From: Microbulbifer thermotolerans
Lineage (GTDB): Bacteria > Pseudomonadota > Gammaproteobacteria > Pseudomonadales > Cellvibrionaceae
Reading direction: 5' to 3'
Assembly (NCBI RefSeq): GCF_900112305.1
Contig: NZ_FOKT01000001.1
Coordinates: 520,163-584,162 of the forward strand
DNA length: 64,000 bases
Position numbers and translations under genes: made by a program. Of this stretch, positions 54,829-64,000 are shown piece by piece (within the stretch, counting starts at the first letter, position 1; every line of letters begins with the position of its first letter). Below the pieces are notes generated by a model that saw only the letters and a program-made list of their open reading frames with translations, was not told where the DNA came from and searched no databases.

Positions 54829-55710
54829 ATGGCAACAGTCGCATTCTTGGGTCTGGGCGTTATGGGCTACCCGATGGCCGGCCACTTGTCCAAGGCGGGC
54901 CACCGAGTGCGGGTATACAACCGCACCGCTAGCCGCGCACAACAGTGGCTGGTGGACTATTCCGGCGAGGCTTTCGCGACCCCTGCGGATGCCGCGCGAG
55001 ACGCCGAAATTGTCTTCGCCTGCGTCGGCAATGACGATGACCTGCGCCAAGTGGTGGCGGGTGAGCAGGGGGCCTTCGCCGGAATGACCGGCGGAAGCCT
55101 GTTTGTCGATCACACCACCGCATCTGCCGATGTGGCCCGCGAACTGTCCGCAGTTGGAAAAGAAAAAGGTATCGGCTTTTTGGATGCGCCGGTATCCGGC
55201 GGCCAGGCCGGTGCCGAGAACGGTGTGCTGACGGTGATGGTGGGCGGTGAAGCGGCCGAATTCGAGCGCGTCAGACCCGTGATTGACTGTTACGCGCGCG
55301 CCGTGGAGCTGCTGGGGCCGGTAGGCAGTGGCCAGTTGTGCAAAATGGTCAATCAGATCTGCATCGCCGGCGTAGTGCAGGGGCTGGCGGAGGGGCTGCA
55401 TTTTGCCAAGGCCGCCGGGCTGGATGCGGAGCAGGTTATCAAGGTTATCTCCAAGGGCGCGGCACAGAGCTGGCAGATGGAAAATCGCTACCAAACCATG
55501 CTCGCCGGTGACTATGAGCACGGCTTTGCGGTGGATTGGATGCGCAAGGATCTGGCCATAGTACTGAGTGAGGCGCAGCGCAACGGCGCCCTGCTGCCGG
55601 TTACCGCATTGGTGGATCAGTTCTACAGTGAAGTGCAGGCGCTGGGTGGCGGCCGCTGGGATACTTCCAGCCTGTTCGCGCGGCTGATGAACCTGCGCGC
55701 ATTTGACTGA
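54829..55710 (+). CDS. NAD(P)-dependent beta-hydroxyacid dehydrogenase
   Basis: 293 residues of the 3-hydroxyisobutyrate / tartronate-semialdehyde reductase family. Cofactor motif GLGVMGYPMAGHL at 8-20; substrate loop DAPVSGGQAGA at 119-129; catalytic Lys172 in GQLCKMVNQ. Could reduce glyoxylate, succinic or tartronic semialdehyde; the substrate is not decided by sequence. The ATG at 54829 is chosen because the Rossmann motif begins at once; the open frame upstream reaches into uppP. Closely followed by a glycosyltransferase gene (56 bases). Confidence 0.88.
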   Translation: MATVAFLGLGVMGYPMAGHLSKAGHRVRVYNRTASRAQQWLVDYSGEAFATPADAARDAEIVFACVGNDDDLRQVVAGEQGAFAGMTGGSLFVDHTTASADVARELSAVGKEKGIGFLDAPVSGGQAGAENGVLTVMVGGEAAEFERVRPVIDCYARAVELLGPVGSGQLCKMVNQICIAGVVQGLAEGLHFAKAAGLDAEQVIKVISKGAAQSWQMENRYQTMLAGDYEHGFAVDWMRKDLAIVLSEAQRNGALLPVTALVDQFYSEVQALGGGRWDTSSLFARLMNLRAFD

Positions 55711-55766
55711 AGGGGCCTGTATCCCTTCTGTCGCAGGGGAGCAGTGCAATCGCGCCGCAATAAGCA

Positions 55767-56891
55767 ATGAAAGTCCTGTTGTTATCTGCATACGACGCCG
55801 ACAGCCATAAGCGCTGGCGCCGAGGTTTAGTGTCCGCGATACCGGAATGGCAGTGGACGGTACTCACACTGCCGCCGCGCTATTTCAGCTGGCGCATCCG
55901 TGGTAACAGCCTGAGCTGGGGCAGGGGGGATGCGCAGGAAACACTGCGCGGCCCCTGGGATTTGATCCTTGCCACCTCCATGACCGATTTGGCGGCTCTG
56001 CGCGGCCTGGTGCCGGAGATTGCCCGCGTTCCCACTGCGGTTTATTTCCACGAAAATCAATTCGCCTATCCGCAAAGCCCGGAAGCTTTTCAGTCCGTGG
56101 AACCCCAATTGTTGAATATCTACACGGCATTGGCGGGCGACTTGCTGCTGTTCAACTCCGAATACAACCGCCGCACCTTGATCCAGGGGGCGGCGGCGCT
56201 GCTCAAGCGCTTTCCGGACTGTGTGCCCGCGGATCTCTGTACAGAGATAGAGGGTAAGTCACGGGTGCTGCCGGTGCCACTGGAAACGGACATATTTGTG
56301 GAAGCGGAAAAACGCCCGGACAGGCCGACATTCATATGGAATCACCGCTGGGAGTACGACAAGGGGCCGGATATTTTATTGGCGGCGCTGCGCCTTTTTA
56401 CCAAGCACAAGCGGCCTTTTACACTGCACTTGGTGGGCCAGCAGTTCCGCCGCGAGCCACCGGAGTTCGCGCAGATTCGCGATCTGTTGCGGGAGAATGA
56501 CGCGCTGGGAGCCTGGGGTTACCAAGCGCAGACGGCGGATTACCGGCGCCTGCTGCGCAGGAGCCACGCGGTGCTCTCCACCGCGCGCCACGATTTTCAG
56601 GGGCTGGCGGTCTTGGAAGCGGTGGCTGCCGGTTGTCAGCCCCTGGTGCCGGACAGCCTGGCTTACCCAGAGTGGTTTGGACGTGGCGGTTATCCGTTTT
56701 CCGAGAAGGTGGATGTCTGTGCGGCCAACTTGTGCGAGGCTATGCGCCAGTGTGCCGATCGCGTCGCAGGTGGTGAGAAGTTTGATATTCCAGATGTGAC
56801 CGCGCTTAGTTGGGCGAGCCTGACAAGTACTTACCGTGAACTGCTCGCTGGTCTGGGGTGCGGAGCGGTCCCATACAATCGGGGCCGTTAA
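55767..56891 (+). CDS. tRNA-queuosine alpha-mannosyltransferase family protein (DUF3524)
   Basis: 374-residue GT4-like glycosyltransferase. The N-terminal DUF3524 domain ([55 protein letters not shown]) is diagnostic for the family whose animal member (GTDC1/QTMAN) mannosylates queuosine-34 of tRNA-Asp. The C-terminal half has [14 protein letters not shown] and the donor-site segment [17 protein letters not shown]. No signal peptide or membrane segment. Bacterial homologues are common but their substrate is not settled to my knowledge; adjacency to trpS fits, but does not prove, a tRNA role. Confidence 0.82.
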   Translation: MKVLLLSAYDADSHKRWRRGLVSAIPEWQWTVLTLPPRYFSWRIRGNSLSWGRGDAQETLRGPWDLILATSMTDLAALRGLVPEIARVPTAVYFHENQFAYPQSPEAFQSVEPQLLNIYTALAGDLLLFNSEYNRRTLIQGAAALLKRFPDCVPADLCTEIEGKSRVLPVPLETDIFVEAEKRPDRPTFIWNHRWEYDKGPDILLAALRLFTKHKRPFTLHLVGQQFRREPPEFAQIRDLLRENDALGAWGYQAQTADYRRLLRRSHAVLSTARHDFQGLAVLEAVAAGCQPLVPDSLAYPEWFGRGGYPFSEKVDVCAANLCEAMRQCADRVAGGEKFDIPDVTALSWASLTSTYRELLAGLGCGAVPYNRGR

Positions 56892-56947
56892 AAGGTTATT
56901 ATTCGCCTTTCATTTCCCCAATATGCAGCACGGATCACGAAGGATTT

Positions 56948-57955
56948 ATGACTAAGCAGCGCGTACTGACCGGCATTACGACTACCGGAACTCCTCACTT
57001 GGGTAACTATGTGGGCGCTATCCGCCCCGCTATTGCCGCCAGTCAGCAAGAGGAAAACCAGTCCTTCTACTTTTTGGCCGACTATCACGCACTGATCAAA
57101 TGCCAGGAGCCTGAGAAGGTACACCAGTCCACCATGGAGATAGCCGCCACCTGGCTGGCTCTCGGACTGAATACTGACAATGTGGTTTTCTATCGCCAGT
57201 CCGATATCCATGAAATTCCCGAACTGACCTGGCTGCTCACCTGCATGACCGCCAAGGGGCTGATGAACCGCGCCCACGCCTACAAGGCAGCGGTGGACGC
57301 CAACCGGGCCGAGGGTGAGGACCCTGACTTCGGTATAACCATGGGGCTTTACAGCTACCCGGTTCTGATGGCCGCGGATATCCTGATGTTCAATGCTAAC
57401 AAGGTACCGGTGGGGCGGGACCAGGTGCAGCATATCGAAATGGCCCGCGATATCGCCCAGCGTTTTAATCATCACTACGGTGATTACTTTGTTCTGCCAG
57501 AGGCGGTAGTGGACGATCATGTGGCTGTATTGCAGGGCCTGGATGGCCGCAAGATGAGTAAGAGCTACGGCAACACCATTCCTCTGTTCCTGCCGGAGAA
57601 GCAGCTGAAGAAGCATATCAACAAGATCAAAACCAACCTGCTGGAGCCGGGTGAGCCGAAAGACCCGGACACATCCACCGTATTCCAGATCTGGCAGGCG
57701 TTTGCCAGCGAGGAACAGACTGCGGAAATGCGCAAGGCGTTTGAGGAGGGCATTGCCTGGGGCGAGGCCAAGCGCCAGCTCTTCGAGCTGATCAACGGCC
57801 AGATTGCCGAGGCGCGCGAGCGTTACTATGAGCTGCTGGCAAACCCGGCGCAGATTGAAGTGGAACTAGAGAAGGGCGCTGAGAAAGCCCGCGCTTATGC
57901 TGCGCCTTTTATCGAGCAGCTGCGCCACGCGGTAGGTATTCGAAAAATAGGCTGA
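56948..57955 (+). CDS. trpS: Tryptophanyl-tRNA synthetase
   Basis: 335 residues; class I synthetase. HIGH-type motif [10 protein letters not shown] near 14-23 and KMSKSYGN near 201-208. [13 protein letters not shown] and the AEGEDPDF insertion mark the form found in many gammaproteobacteria beside the Bacillus-like form. ATG 56948 has GAAGGATTT upstream. Two genes of likely tRNA function are thus adjacent. Confidence 0.95.
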   Translation: MTKQRVLTGITTTGTPHLGNYVGAIRPAIAASQQEENQSFYFLADYHALIKCQEPEKVHQSTMEIAATWLALGLNTDNVVFYRQSDIHEIPELTWLLTCMTAKGLMNRAHAYKAAVDANRAEGEDPDFGITMGLYSYPVLMAADILMFNANKVPVGRDQVQHIEMARDIAQRFNHHYGDYFVLPEAVVDDHVAVLQGLDGRKMSKSYGNTIPLFLPEKQLKKHINKIKTNLLEPGEPKDPDTSTVFQIWQAFASEEQTAEMRKAFEEGIAWGEAKRQLFELINGQIAEARERYYELLANPAQIEVELEKGAEKARAYAAPFIEQLRHAVGIRKIG

Positions 57956-58061
57956 CAATTTCCGGCTCCCCAGTGGCCCACGGTTGCGGTTGGACTTACA
58001 AAGACTGATCGCGGCTTTGGGCCCTTTCTATAATTAAGACTAATAACAACAGGGATCTGAC

Positions 58062-59630
58062 ATGGACAAAACACCGACAAATCCCAATCCCTCTGACAAC
58101 GCCGCCGCCAAAAGTGGCTGGGTTGACCGAGCGCTCAATTTTATAGAAGTGGTGGGCAACCGACTGCCGGACCCCGCAGTGCTGTTCCTCGCATTGATGG
58201 TCATTATCTGGGTGTTGTCCTGGCTTCTATCGGGGGTCAGTTTCGGCACTGTGCATCCAGCCACTGGCGAGGCAATACAGGTGACCAACCTCCTTTCCGG
58301 AGATGAACTTGCCCGCTTCCTTTCCAGTATGGTGACAACCTTCACCGGCTTCGCCCCTCTCGGAGTGGTGTTGGTGGCCATGCTCGGGGTGGGGGTGGCT
58401 GAGCACAGCGGTTTTATCAATGCGGTACTGAAAAAGCTGCTTGCCGTTACACCGCAGATGCTGCTGACTCCCATGCTGATCCTGGTGGCAATTGTCAGCC
58501 ACACTGCCGTAGATGCCGGATATGTATTGGTAATTCCGTTGGGTGGGGTTATTTTCTATGCTGCTGGACGCCACCCGCTGGCCGGTATTGCCGCCGCCTT
58601 TGCCGGTGTGTCTGGCGGCTTTTCCGCCAACTTTGTTCCTTCCGCTATAGACCCATTACTGCAAGGCTTTACCCAGACGGCGGCACAAATTGTTGATCCG
58701 CAGGTACAGGTAAACCCGCTCAACAACTGGTTTTTTACATCGGCCTCTTGCCTGTTGGTCACCTTGTTGGGCTGGTGGCTGACAGACAAGGTTGTGGAAC
58801 CGCGCCTGAAAAAGGTCGCCATTGACGGCGACGAAGAAGACATGCCAGTGATGCACGGCCTCGGTGGACGCGAAAAGAAAGCGCTCTATCTGGCGTTGGT
58901 GGTGATGGCGGCTGGTATCGTCACCCTGGTGGCCTGGATGCTGCCGGAAACGTCCGCCATGCGCGATGCTCAGGGGCAGTTGGCCTCGTTCAGTGCGCCG
59001 GCGATGAAGTCCATTGTGCCGTTGATCTTCCTGCTGTTTGTTATTCCCGGCGTGGTATTCGGCTATATGGCCGGCACGTTTAAAACAAGTAAGGACGTGA
59101 TTGACGCCATGTCCAAGACCATGAGTTCCATGGCTTATTACATCGTAATGGTCTTCTTCTGCGCGCTATTTATCTCAGAGTTCGCCCGCTCCGGGTTGGG
59201 AACCTTGCTTTCGGTGGAAGGTGGCAACCTGCTCGCGGCCATGAACCTGCCGGGGCCGGTCACCATAATGGGCATTATTCTGCTGGTGGCCTTCGTCAAC
59301 CTGTTTGTCGGCTCCGCATCTGCCAAATGGGCCTTGTTGGCGCCCATTTTTGTACCAATGCTGATGCAAATTGGTTTCTCTCCAGACCTGACCCAAGCCG
59401 CCTACCGCGTGGGGGACTCCTCTACCAATATCATCACCCCGCTGATGCCTTATTTCCCACTGGTGGTGGTTTACTGTCAACGCTATGTGAAGAGCACGGG
59501 TATCGGCACATTGGTATCCATGATGCTGCCTTATTCACTGGTGTTTCTGCTTTGCTGGTCTGTGTTTTTAGTGATCTACTGGTCCCTGGGTATTCCACTG
59601 GGGCTGCAAGCCAGTTATTCCTATCCTTAA
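58062..59630 (+). CDS. AbgT-family transporter
   Basis: 522-residue inner-membrane protein with 11-13 hydrophobic segments. Family segments: RALNFIEVVGNRLPDPAVLF at 22-42, HTAVDAGYVLVIPLGGVIF near 146-164, and VGSASAKWALLAPIFVPMLM near 413-432. AbgT imports p-aminobenzoyl-glutamate and the homologue MtrF exports sulfonamides and folate-like compounds. No abgAB hydrolase genes are adjacent, so direction and substrate remain open. Followed by a terminator. Confidence 0.92.
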   Translation: MDKTPTNPNPSDNAAAKSGWVDRALNFIEVVGNRLPDPAVLFLALMVIIWVLSWLLSGVSFGTVHPATGEAIQVTNLLSGDELARFLSSMVTTFTGFAPLGVVLVAMLGVGVAEHSGFINAVLKKLLAVTPQMLLTPMLILVAIVSHTAVDAGYVLVIPLGGVIFYAAGRHPLAGIAAAFAGVSGGFSANFVPSAIDPLLQGFTQTAAQIVDPQVQVNPLNNWFFTSASCLLVTLLGWWLTDKVVEPRLKKVAIDGDEEDMPVMHGLGGREKKALYLALVVMAAGIVTLVAWMLPETSAMRDAQGQLASFSAPAMKSIVPLIFLLFVIPGVVFGYMAGTFKTSKDVIDAMSKTMSSMAYYIVMVFFCALFISEFARSGLGTLLSVEGGNLLAAMNLPGPVTIMGIILLVAFVNLFVGSASAKWALLAPIFVPMLMQIGFSPDLTQAAYRVGDSSTNIITPLMPYFPLVVVYCQRYVKSTGIGTLVSMMLPYSLVFLLCWSVFLVIYWSLGIPLGLQASYSYP

Positions 59631-59645
59631 CAATCTGTAAAGAAT

Positions 59646-59670
59646 AGAGGCCTTCCGGCCTCTGTTCTTA
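59646..59670 (+). terminator. Terminator after the AbgT-family gene
   Basis: AGAGGCC, loop TTCC, GGCCTCT, then GTTCTTATT: a seven-base perfect stem with a mixed T-rich tail, 15 bases after the stop codon. Confidence 0.65.
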
Positions 59671-59690
59671 TTGATTGAGTGATATATAAA

Positions 59691-60026
59691 ATGCAATCAG
59701 CCTACCTGTACCTGGCCATAGCAATTATCGCTGAAGTGGCGGCCACCACTGCGCTAAAAGCCTCCGAGCAATTTACCAAGCCGATTCCCACCCTGATTGT
59801 TGCAATCGGTTATGGCACGGCTTTTTATATGTTGACACTGGTACTTCGTACCCTCCCAGTGGGGGTGGCCTATGCAATCTGGTCTGGTTTGGGGATTGTG
59901 CTGGTGGGTATTGCGGGCGCAGTGGTTTACAAGCAAGTCCCGGACCTACCCGCGATAATCGGTATGGGGTTGATTATTGCCGGTGTTATAGTGCTCAATC
60001 TTTATTCAAAAAATGTTGGGCATTGA
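59691..60026 (+). CDS. SMR-family (EmrE/QacE-like) multidrug transporter
   Basis: 111 residues with four membrane segments; a dual-topology proton-coupled exporter. The essential Glu is residue 15 in AIIAEVAATTALKAS, followed by YGTAFYMLTLVLRTLPVGVAYAIWSGLGI (given as YGTAFYMLTLVLRTLP and VGVAYAIWSGLGI), the drug-binding face typical of the EmrE subgroup rather than SugE. Start ATG 59691. Expected substrates are quaternary ammonium compounds or dyes. Confidence 0.93.
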   Translation: MQSAYLYLAIAIIAEVAATTALKASEQFTKPIPTLIVAIGYGTAFYMLTLVLRTLPVGVAYAIWSGLGIVLVGIAGAVVYKQVPDLPAIIGMGLIIAGVIVLNLYSKNVGH

Positions 60027-60066
60027 GTCGGCCTTTACTCAGAGTTGCTCCAGAAAATACGTCTAA

Positions 60067-60279
60067 GGAACCTCTGATTAATTCGCTTCCTGACGGTAAA
60101 AATTCTTTGGAGCTAGATGAGAAGCTCAGGTGATAGGATGGCCATTTCGAAACCGTCGGATACAGGGAGGTATCCGTCGGAGCTACAGGGAAGTACTCGT
60201 GCGTTTTCGAAATGGCCATCCTATTGCCTGAGCGCCACGGAACTGACCAAAGCGTTCACGCGAATTAATCAGAGGTTCC
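60067..60279 (+). mobile_element. 213-bp MITE, copy D (complete)
   Basis: Same length and orientation as copy A, with the same GGAACCTCTGATTAATTCGC and GCGAATTAATCAGAGGTTCC ends and perfect CTAA duplications (60063-60066 and 60280-60283). Inner hairpin arms 60124-60152 and 60205-60233 pair with two mismatches in 29 bases, with the apical hairpin CGGATAC-AGGGAG-GTATCCG. Stem bases differ from copy A at positions where both arms have changed together. Confidence 0.88.
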
Positions 60280-60283
60280 CTAA

Positions 60284-60606
60284 GATCGCTTTGATGCGAC
60301 TGTAGCGGCACCCTAAATTAAATAATTTACATAGGTTCTGTAGTCGGCATCGGTATCCTCAGACAATAGGATAAGTGCTTCGACGTCTTAATCCCACAAT
60401 CTGAGATTCTCGCCTGTAGTTAAAGAATGTTTTTTCGTAGAGAGAATTAATCAGAACTCCATTGGCTAATTTTTTGGGAAAATATTTATCATAAAATTTA
60501 GGTGATTTTTTCTTGCAAATATAAATTTTTTGGTTGTGGGGATTTTTTTGAGCCTAATTTTAACAAGGCTATTATATAAGTTGTTCCGACTGTATGGGGT
60601 TGCTAT
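60284..60606. other. AT-rich gap between the MITE and the RHS locus
   Basis: About 320 bases of AT-rich DNA with no gene I recognise. GAATTAATCAGA at 60443-60454 looks like a leftover end of another repeat copy. TTGAGC (60548-60553) and TATATA (60573-60578) could be a promoter for the RHS gene, with 19-base spacing. A run of seven T at the beginning of the RHS reading frame and alternative short frames starting at 60594 and 60605 suggest decay of the original 5' end. Confidence 0.4.
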
Positions 60607-62232
60607 GTGTTTTTTTCTTATTCAGGGTCTTTCACAGCGGCAGTAAGCTTTCTTCAAAGTCGTGGTGTTGCTGTTACTTTACAGCCAGGGGAAAACTTTC
60701 TATCGGTCACAGGGAGTGCGGGAAGCTGCAGTGCTGCTGACAGCATGACAATTACTTATGAAGAGCCGGAACCAGATGACCCCAGCGACCCGTCTGAACC
60801 ACCTGAATGTCAGCCTCCAACAATTTGGAATGAATCTAGTGGGCTATGTGAAAAGGTATGCCCGGCAGATAAACCCTGGGACGATACCGCGCGGGACTGC
60901 GTTGCACCACCAGAGCGTCAAGGTTGTGATAACTTGGCCGGCAATCCAATTAACTTTCTCTCGGGTCATAAATTGCAACGGGAGACGATTTTTGAAGCCA
61001 ATGGTGATTTTCCCCTGACTTTCTCATGGCTTTACAATAGTTTTGGCAATCATCAGAAAACAGGTGCCGGTTACAGTGTTGGGGCTGGAGTGTCTGGTGA
61101 GACAGCAGTACATACTGAACAGCCGTTAGCAGATGACGAGCAACCGATTTCCCTGCCGCTCGATAAAGATCCCACTCAAGAATATACCGGCAGCTCCAGT
61201 GAGCACTGGCGCCACAATCACAGCTACTTCCTGGCGTATTACACACTCCCTGATGGTGATACGGAGCGACTGATTGCTTATCGCCCTGATGGAAGTGATC
61301 TGCATTTTGCAGATGAAGGTGGCATTTTTGTTGCCTTGGCCAATCGCGACTGGCGCGTAAGTAAGGAGTTCGATGAAAATCAAGAGCACATGGGTTGGAC
61401 GCTGGAAGTCGCTGGTCGTATCGAGAAGTACGATACCGCTGGACGTATTCTACGAGTAGAGAATGAACAAGGGCAGGGCATTACCTACACCTATGATGGG
61501 GAAGGTGTGCATCAAGAGTCCATAGCCGATGATAACGGTAACAGTATCACTTTGGACTACACCGATGGAAATCTGAGTCAGATCGCCCGCAACGACGGGA
61601 CCGTTTATGGCTTCGCCTACAACGCCAACGGCTTGCTGCAATCCATTACTTTCCCGGGCAGTGACAATCCGCAGCGGGTATTTCTCTACGAAGACAGCCG
61701 CTTCCCCAATGCGTTGACCGGTGTTACCGATGAGTCTGGCAATGTATTTAGCACATTCGTCTACGATGAGCAGGGGCGGGCAATTCGCACCGAACACAAT
61801 GGTGGAGCTGACTCGGTCGAAGTGGATTATGTAGATGCCAATACAAGGCGTTTAACAAATGCCTTGGGCAAACAGACCACTTATCACTACACAGAGGTGA
61901 ACGGCGTTAAGCTAATCACTGAAATTGAAGGGGTGGCATCGGCCAATTGCGCAGCGGCAAATAAAGCTTACACCTACGATGATAACGGATTTATCGCAAG
62001 TGAAACTGACTGGGAAGGGAATCTCACCACCTACACGCGTGACAACCTCGGCCGGGAACTCTCTCGCACCGAGGCTGCCGGTACACCTGAGGCGCGTACA
62101 ATCCTCACCGAATGGCATTCTGAGTTCAATCTTCCGGTAAAAATCACCACACCGGAGAGTATTACTGAATACAGCTACGATAGCTCAGGTCGCCTTATGG
62201 GGCGGAAAGTGACACCTGTAGCGAGTCCATAA
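60607..62232 (+). pseudogene. RHS/YD-repeat protein, N-terminal half, probably truncated
   Basis: 541 codons from GTG 60607, open back only to a stop at 60577. There is no signal peptide; the first 50 residues look like the end of an Ig-like domain (SRGVAVTLQPGENFLSVTG), so the gene is probably cut at its 5' end. A Pro/Asp/Glu linker and a Cys-rich piece (CPADKPWDDTARDC) lead into a DUF6531-type domain (GNPINFLSGHKLQRETIFEA) and several YD repeats (YDTAGRILRVENEQGQGITYTY in part). It stops abruptly after YSYDSSGRLMGRKVTPVASP, mid-repeat. The next gene resumes the repeats 66 bases later. May be functional as half of a split protein. Confidence 0.6.
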
Positions 62233-62298
62233 GAGGCGATGAACACGTCGGCTTGTGTCGTTTACGGATAATTAAGGGGAAAATTTCAAGGATTTGAT

Positions 62299-64000
62299 AT
62301 GCGCTTCACTAAATCATTTGTTGCTGGGGCAATAAGTCTGTTGGTAATTCACGGAACCAATGCGGCTATTGCGGAACAGAACTGGTCCTACACCTATACC
62401 ACGGCGGGAAAACTCGAAACTGTCGATGGGCCACGTACCGATGTTTCCGATATTACGACCTATGAATATGATGAAAATAACCGTTTAATTAAAACGACCA
62501 ACGCATTGGGGCAAGAGGAGTCCATCCTGGAATATGACGCCGCCGGACGTCCGACAAAAGTGCAGGACGCGAATGGTTTGCAGACTCATTACACCTACAC
62601 AGCACGCGGCTGGATGGAAACTGCCACGGTGAAAGCTGAAAAGGGTGACTTGGTAACCACCTACACTTACGATGCTGTAGGACAGCTCACCAATATCGAA
62701 TACCCGGACGGTTCCAACGTTACTTTCGAGTACGATGCTGCACACCGCCTAACGGCAATAGCAAACACCCTCGGTGAACGCGTGGAATATATCCTGGATG
62801 CCGCTGGTAATATAAAAGAAGAAAAAGTCTTCTCCGCTGACGGTACAACATTGGTACGTTCCGTCAGTCGCAGCTACGATGAGCTGGGTCGCCTGATCGA
62901 CGTAAATGGGAATAATGGGCAGAATACGTCTATCGCTTACAATAAGAACGGTGAGCGTATTTCCACTACGGACGGTAATCAGAATACAACGGTTGAAGAG
63001 CGCGATGCTCTAGGTCGGGTTAAAACCATTACCGATGCCGTCACCAACCAGATTCACTACACCTACGACAGTGCCGATCGTATCAAATCCGTTACAGACC
63101 AACGCGGTAATACCACCAGCTATGAGTACGACTTCTCCGGCAACCTGACCAAACTCACCAGCCCGGATACTGGTGTTACCACCTACGAATACGACCAGGC
63201 CGGCAATCTCAAAAAGCGCACTGATGCCAGAGGCATCGTGACCAACTACAGCTATGATGCACTGAATCGCCTAACAGCAATCAGCTACCCTGGGAATCCC
63301 AACGAAAATGCACTGTTCACCTACGACAGCACTGAAAATGGAAACAAGGGTATCGGCCGTCTCACTGGCTACAGCAACGACTCGGGTTCAACGACAATCA
63401 CCTACGATGACCTGGGCCGAATTACCAAGCAGGAAGATGCCATTGCCAGTTGGAGCTTCAGTACCGAATATAGCTACGACACAATGGGGCGCGTTGTCGG
63501 CATTACCTACCCATCTGGCCGCAGCGTCACCTATAGTCGCGATGCATTAGGTCGCATCAGTGCCATCACCACTAAAGATAATGCACAAGCCACCACCCAG
63601 ACCATCGTCAGCAATATCCAATATCACCCCTACGGCGGTATTGCATCCATGGGTTACGGCAACGGCATCACCCAGAGCTACACCTATGACCTGGACGGAA
63701 GGTTGGAAACGGTAACCGCCACTGGAATCGGTGATATCCGTTCTGAATACTACACCTATGATCTCGCCAACAATATCACCGGAATTGCCGATAACCTGGA
63801 TGCCGGCAAAGACAGAGCTTATATCTACGACCCCCTAAACCGGCTGACGGATGAAGGTTATGTCGAAGGTGAAAAGAGCTACCAATACGACGCGGTCGGC
63901 AATCGCCTGCAGAAAACCTGGATCAAGACGGATCAAAGCCAGGCGGACACCAGCTACAACTACGAAACGACCTCCAATCGCTTGATCGAAAAAAACGCCA
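62299..64000 (+). CDS. RHS/YD-repeat protein with its own signal peptide, 3' part outside window
   Basis: 567 codons visible, running off the end. ATG 62299 has AAGGA six bases upstream and encodes a plausible signal peptide (MRFTKSFVAGAISLLVIHG..., cleavage near NAAIA-EQ). The mature part begins directly with YD repeats (WSYTYTTAGKLETVDGPRTD, YEYDENNRLIKTTN, YSYDALNRLTAISYPGNP and about fifteen more). No toxin tip is visible yet. The repeats continue the theme on which the upstream frame stopped, so the two genes probably derive from one. Secreted RHS shells usually enclose a C-terminal effector. Confidence 0.8.
   Translation, partial: MRFTKSFVAGAISLLVIHGTNAAIAEQNWSYTYTTAGKLETVDGPRTDVSDITTYEYDENNRLIKTTNALGQEESILEYDAAGRPTKVQDANGLQTHYTYTARGWMETATVKAEKGDLVTTYTYDAVGQLTNIEYPDGSNVTFEYDAAHRLTAIANTLGERVEYILDAAGNIKEEKVFSADGTTLVRSVSRSYDELGRLIDVNGNNGQNTSIAYNKNGERISTTDGNQNTTVEERDALGRVKTITDAVTNQIHYTYDSADRIKSVTDQRGNTTSYEYDFSGNLTKLTSPDTGVTTYEYDQAGNLKKRTDARGIVTNYSYDALNRLTAISYPGNPNENALFTYDSTENGNKGIGRLTGYSNDSGSTTITYDDLGRITKQEDAIASWSFSTEYSYDTMGRVVGITYPSGRSVTYSRDALGRISAITTKDNAQATTQTIVSNIQYHPYGGIASMGYGNGITQSYTYDLDGRLETVTATGIGDIRSEYYTYDLANNITGIADNLDAGKDRAYIYDPLNRLTDEGYVEGEKSYQYDAVGNRLQKTWIKTDQSQADTSYNYETTSNRLIEKNA

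Noticed and set aside
60067..60279. Integron attC-like sites
   Set aside because: The repeats form long hairpins, but lack the GTTRRRY / RYYYAAC boxes and have terminal inverted repeats with target duplications, which fits a MITE instead.

Overview
The window looks like chromosomal DNA of a GC-rich marine gammaproteobacterium of the Cellvibrionales kind (Microbulbifer / Saccharophagus / Teredinibacter relatives). This is inferred from two things. Secreted polysaccharidases carry poly-serine linkers, a hallmark of that group. The housekeeping gene order is close to that of Pseudomonas: nadB-algU-mucABC...mucD-lepA-lepB-rnc-era-recO-acpS, gacS-cysM-relA-mazG, hom-thrC-recJ and prfB-lysS. No rRNA, tRNA, CRISPR array, prophage or complete transposase gene was found.

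Layout. 1-2.9 kb (minus): an asparagine/aspartate catabolic operon (type I asparaginase, XRE-type regulator, aspartase cut by the window edge). 3.2-10 kb (plus): hom, thrC, recJ, two small-molecule exporters and a lipoprotein. 10.1-13.6 kb: a polysaccharide-degradation pair, a GH18 chitinase and a GH5 glycanase, each with two carbohydrate-binding modules; a LacI-family-type operator overlaps the predicted chitinase promoter. 13.7-15.2 kb: a CueR-like regulator with a metal-type permease. 15.3-18 kb: prfB (with its programmed frameshift) and lysS. 18-21 kb (minus): lemA, two TPM-domain genes and a PDZ protein. 21-24.5 kb: yaeQ, yajQ, a phytase-like secreted protein and two adjacent uracil-DNA-glycosylase-fold genes. 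24.5-25.5 kb: a gene-poor stretch with a MITE. 25.5-33 kb: a flavin reductase, ygfZ / sdhE / ygfX, nadB and the sigma-E operon. 33.4-41.8 kb: mpaA, mucD, lepA, lepB, rnc, era, recO, acpS. 41.8-49 kb: a GacS/BarA hybrid kinase, cysM, relA, mazG. 49-60 kb: D-lactate dehydrogenase, adk, hemH, an AlgP-like basic protein, tsaB, uppP, a beta-hydroxyacid dehydrogenase, a queuosine mannosyltransferase-family gene, trpS, an AbgT transporter and an SMR transporter. 60-64 kb: a MITE, an AT-rich gap and a broken or split RHS/YD-repeat locus that runs off the end.

The most unusual structure is a dispersed intergenic element. Two copies (24895-25107 and 60067-60279) are exactly 213 bp, have about 16-bp terminal inverted repeats and are flanked by CTAA direct repeats; three more are decayed or shortened (20.9, 28.2 and 33.2 kb). 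Inside is a long hairpin whose arms differ between copies but stay complementary within each copy, around an invariant small apical hairpin. It looks like an IS5-group-type MITE whose fold has been maintained. The second unusual structure is at the right end: a YD-repeat protein appears to be cut in two, and the downstream half has acquired its own ribosome binding site and signal peptide.
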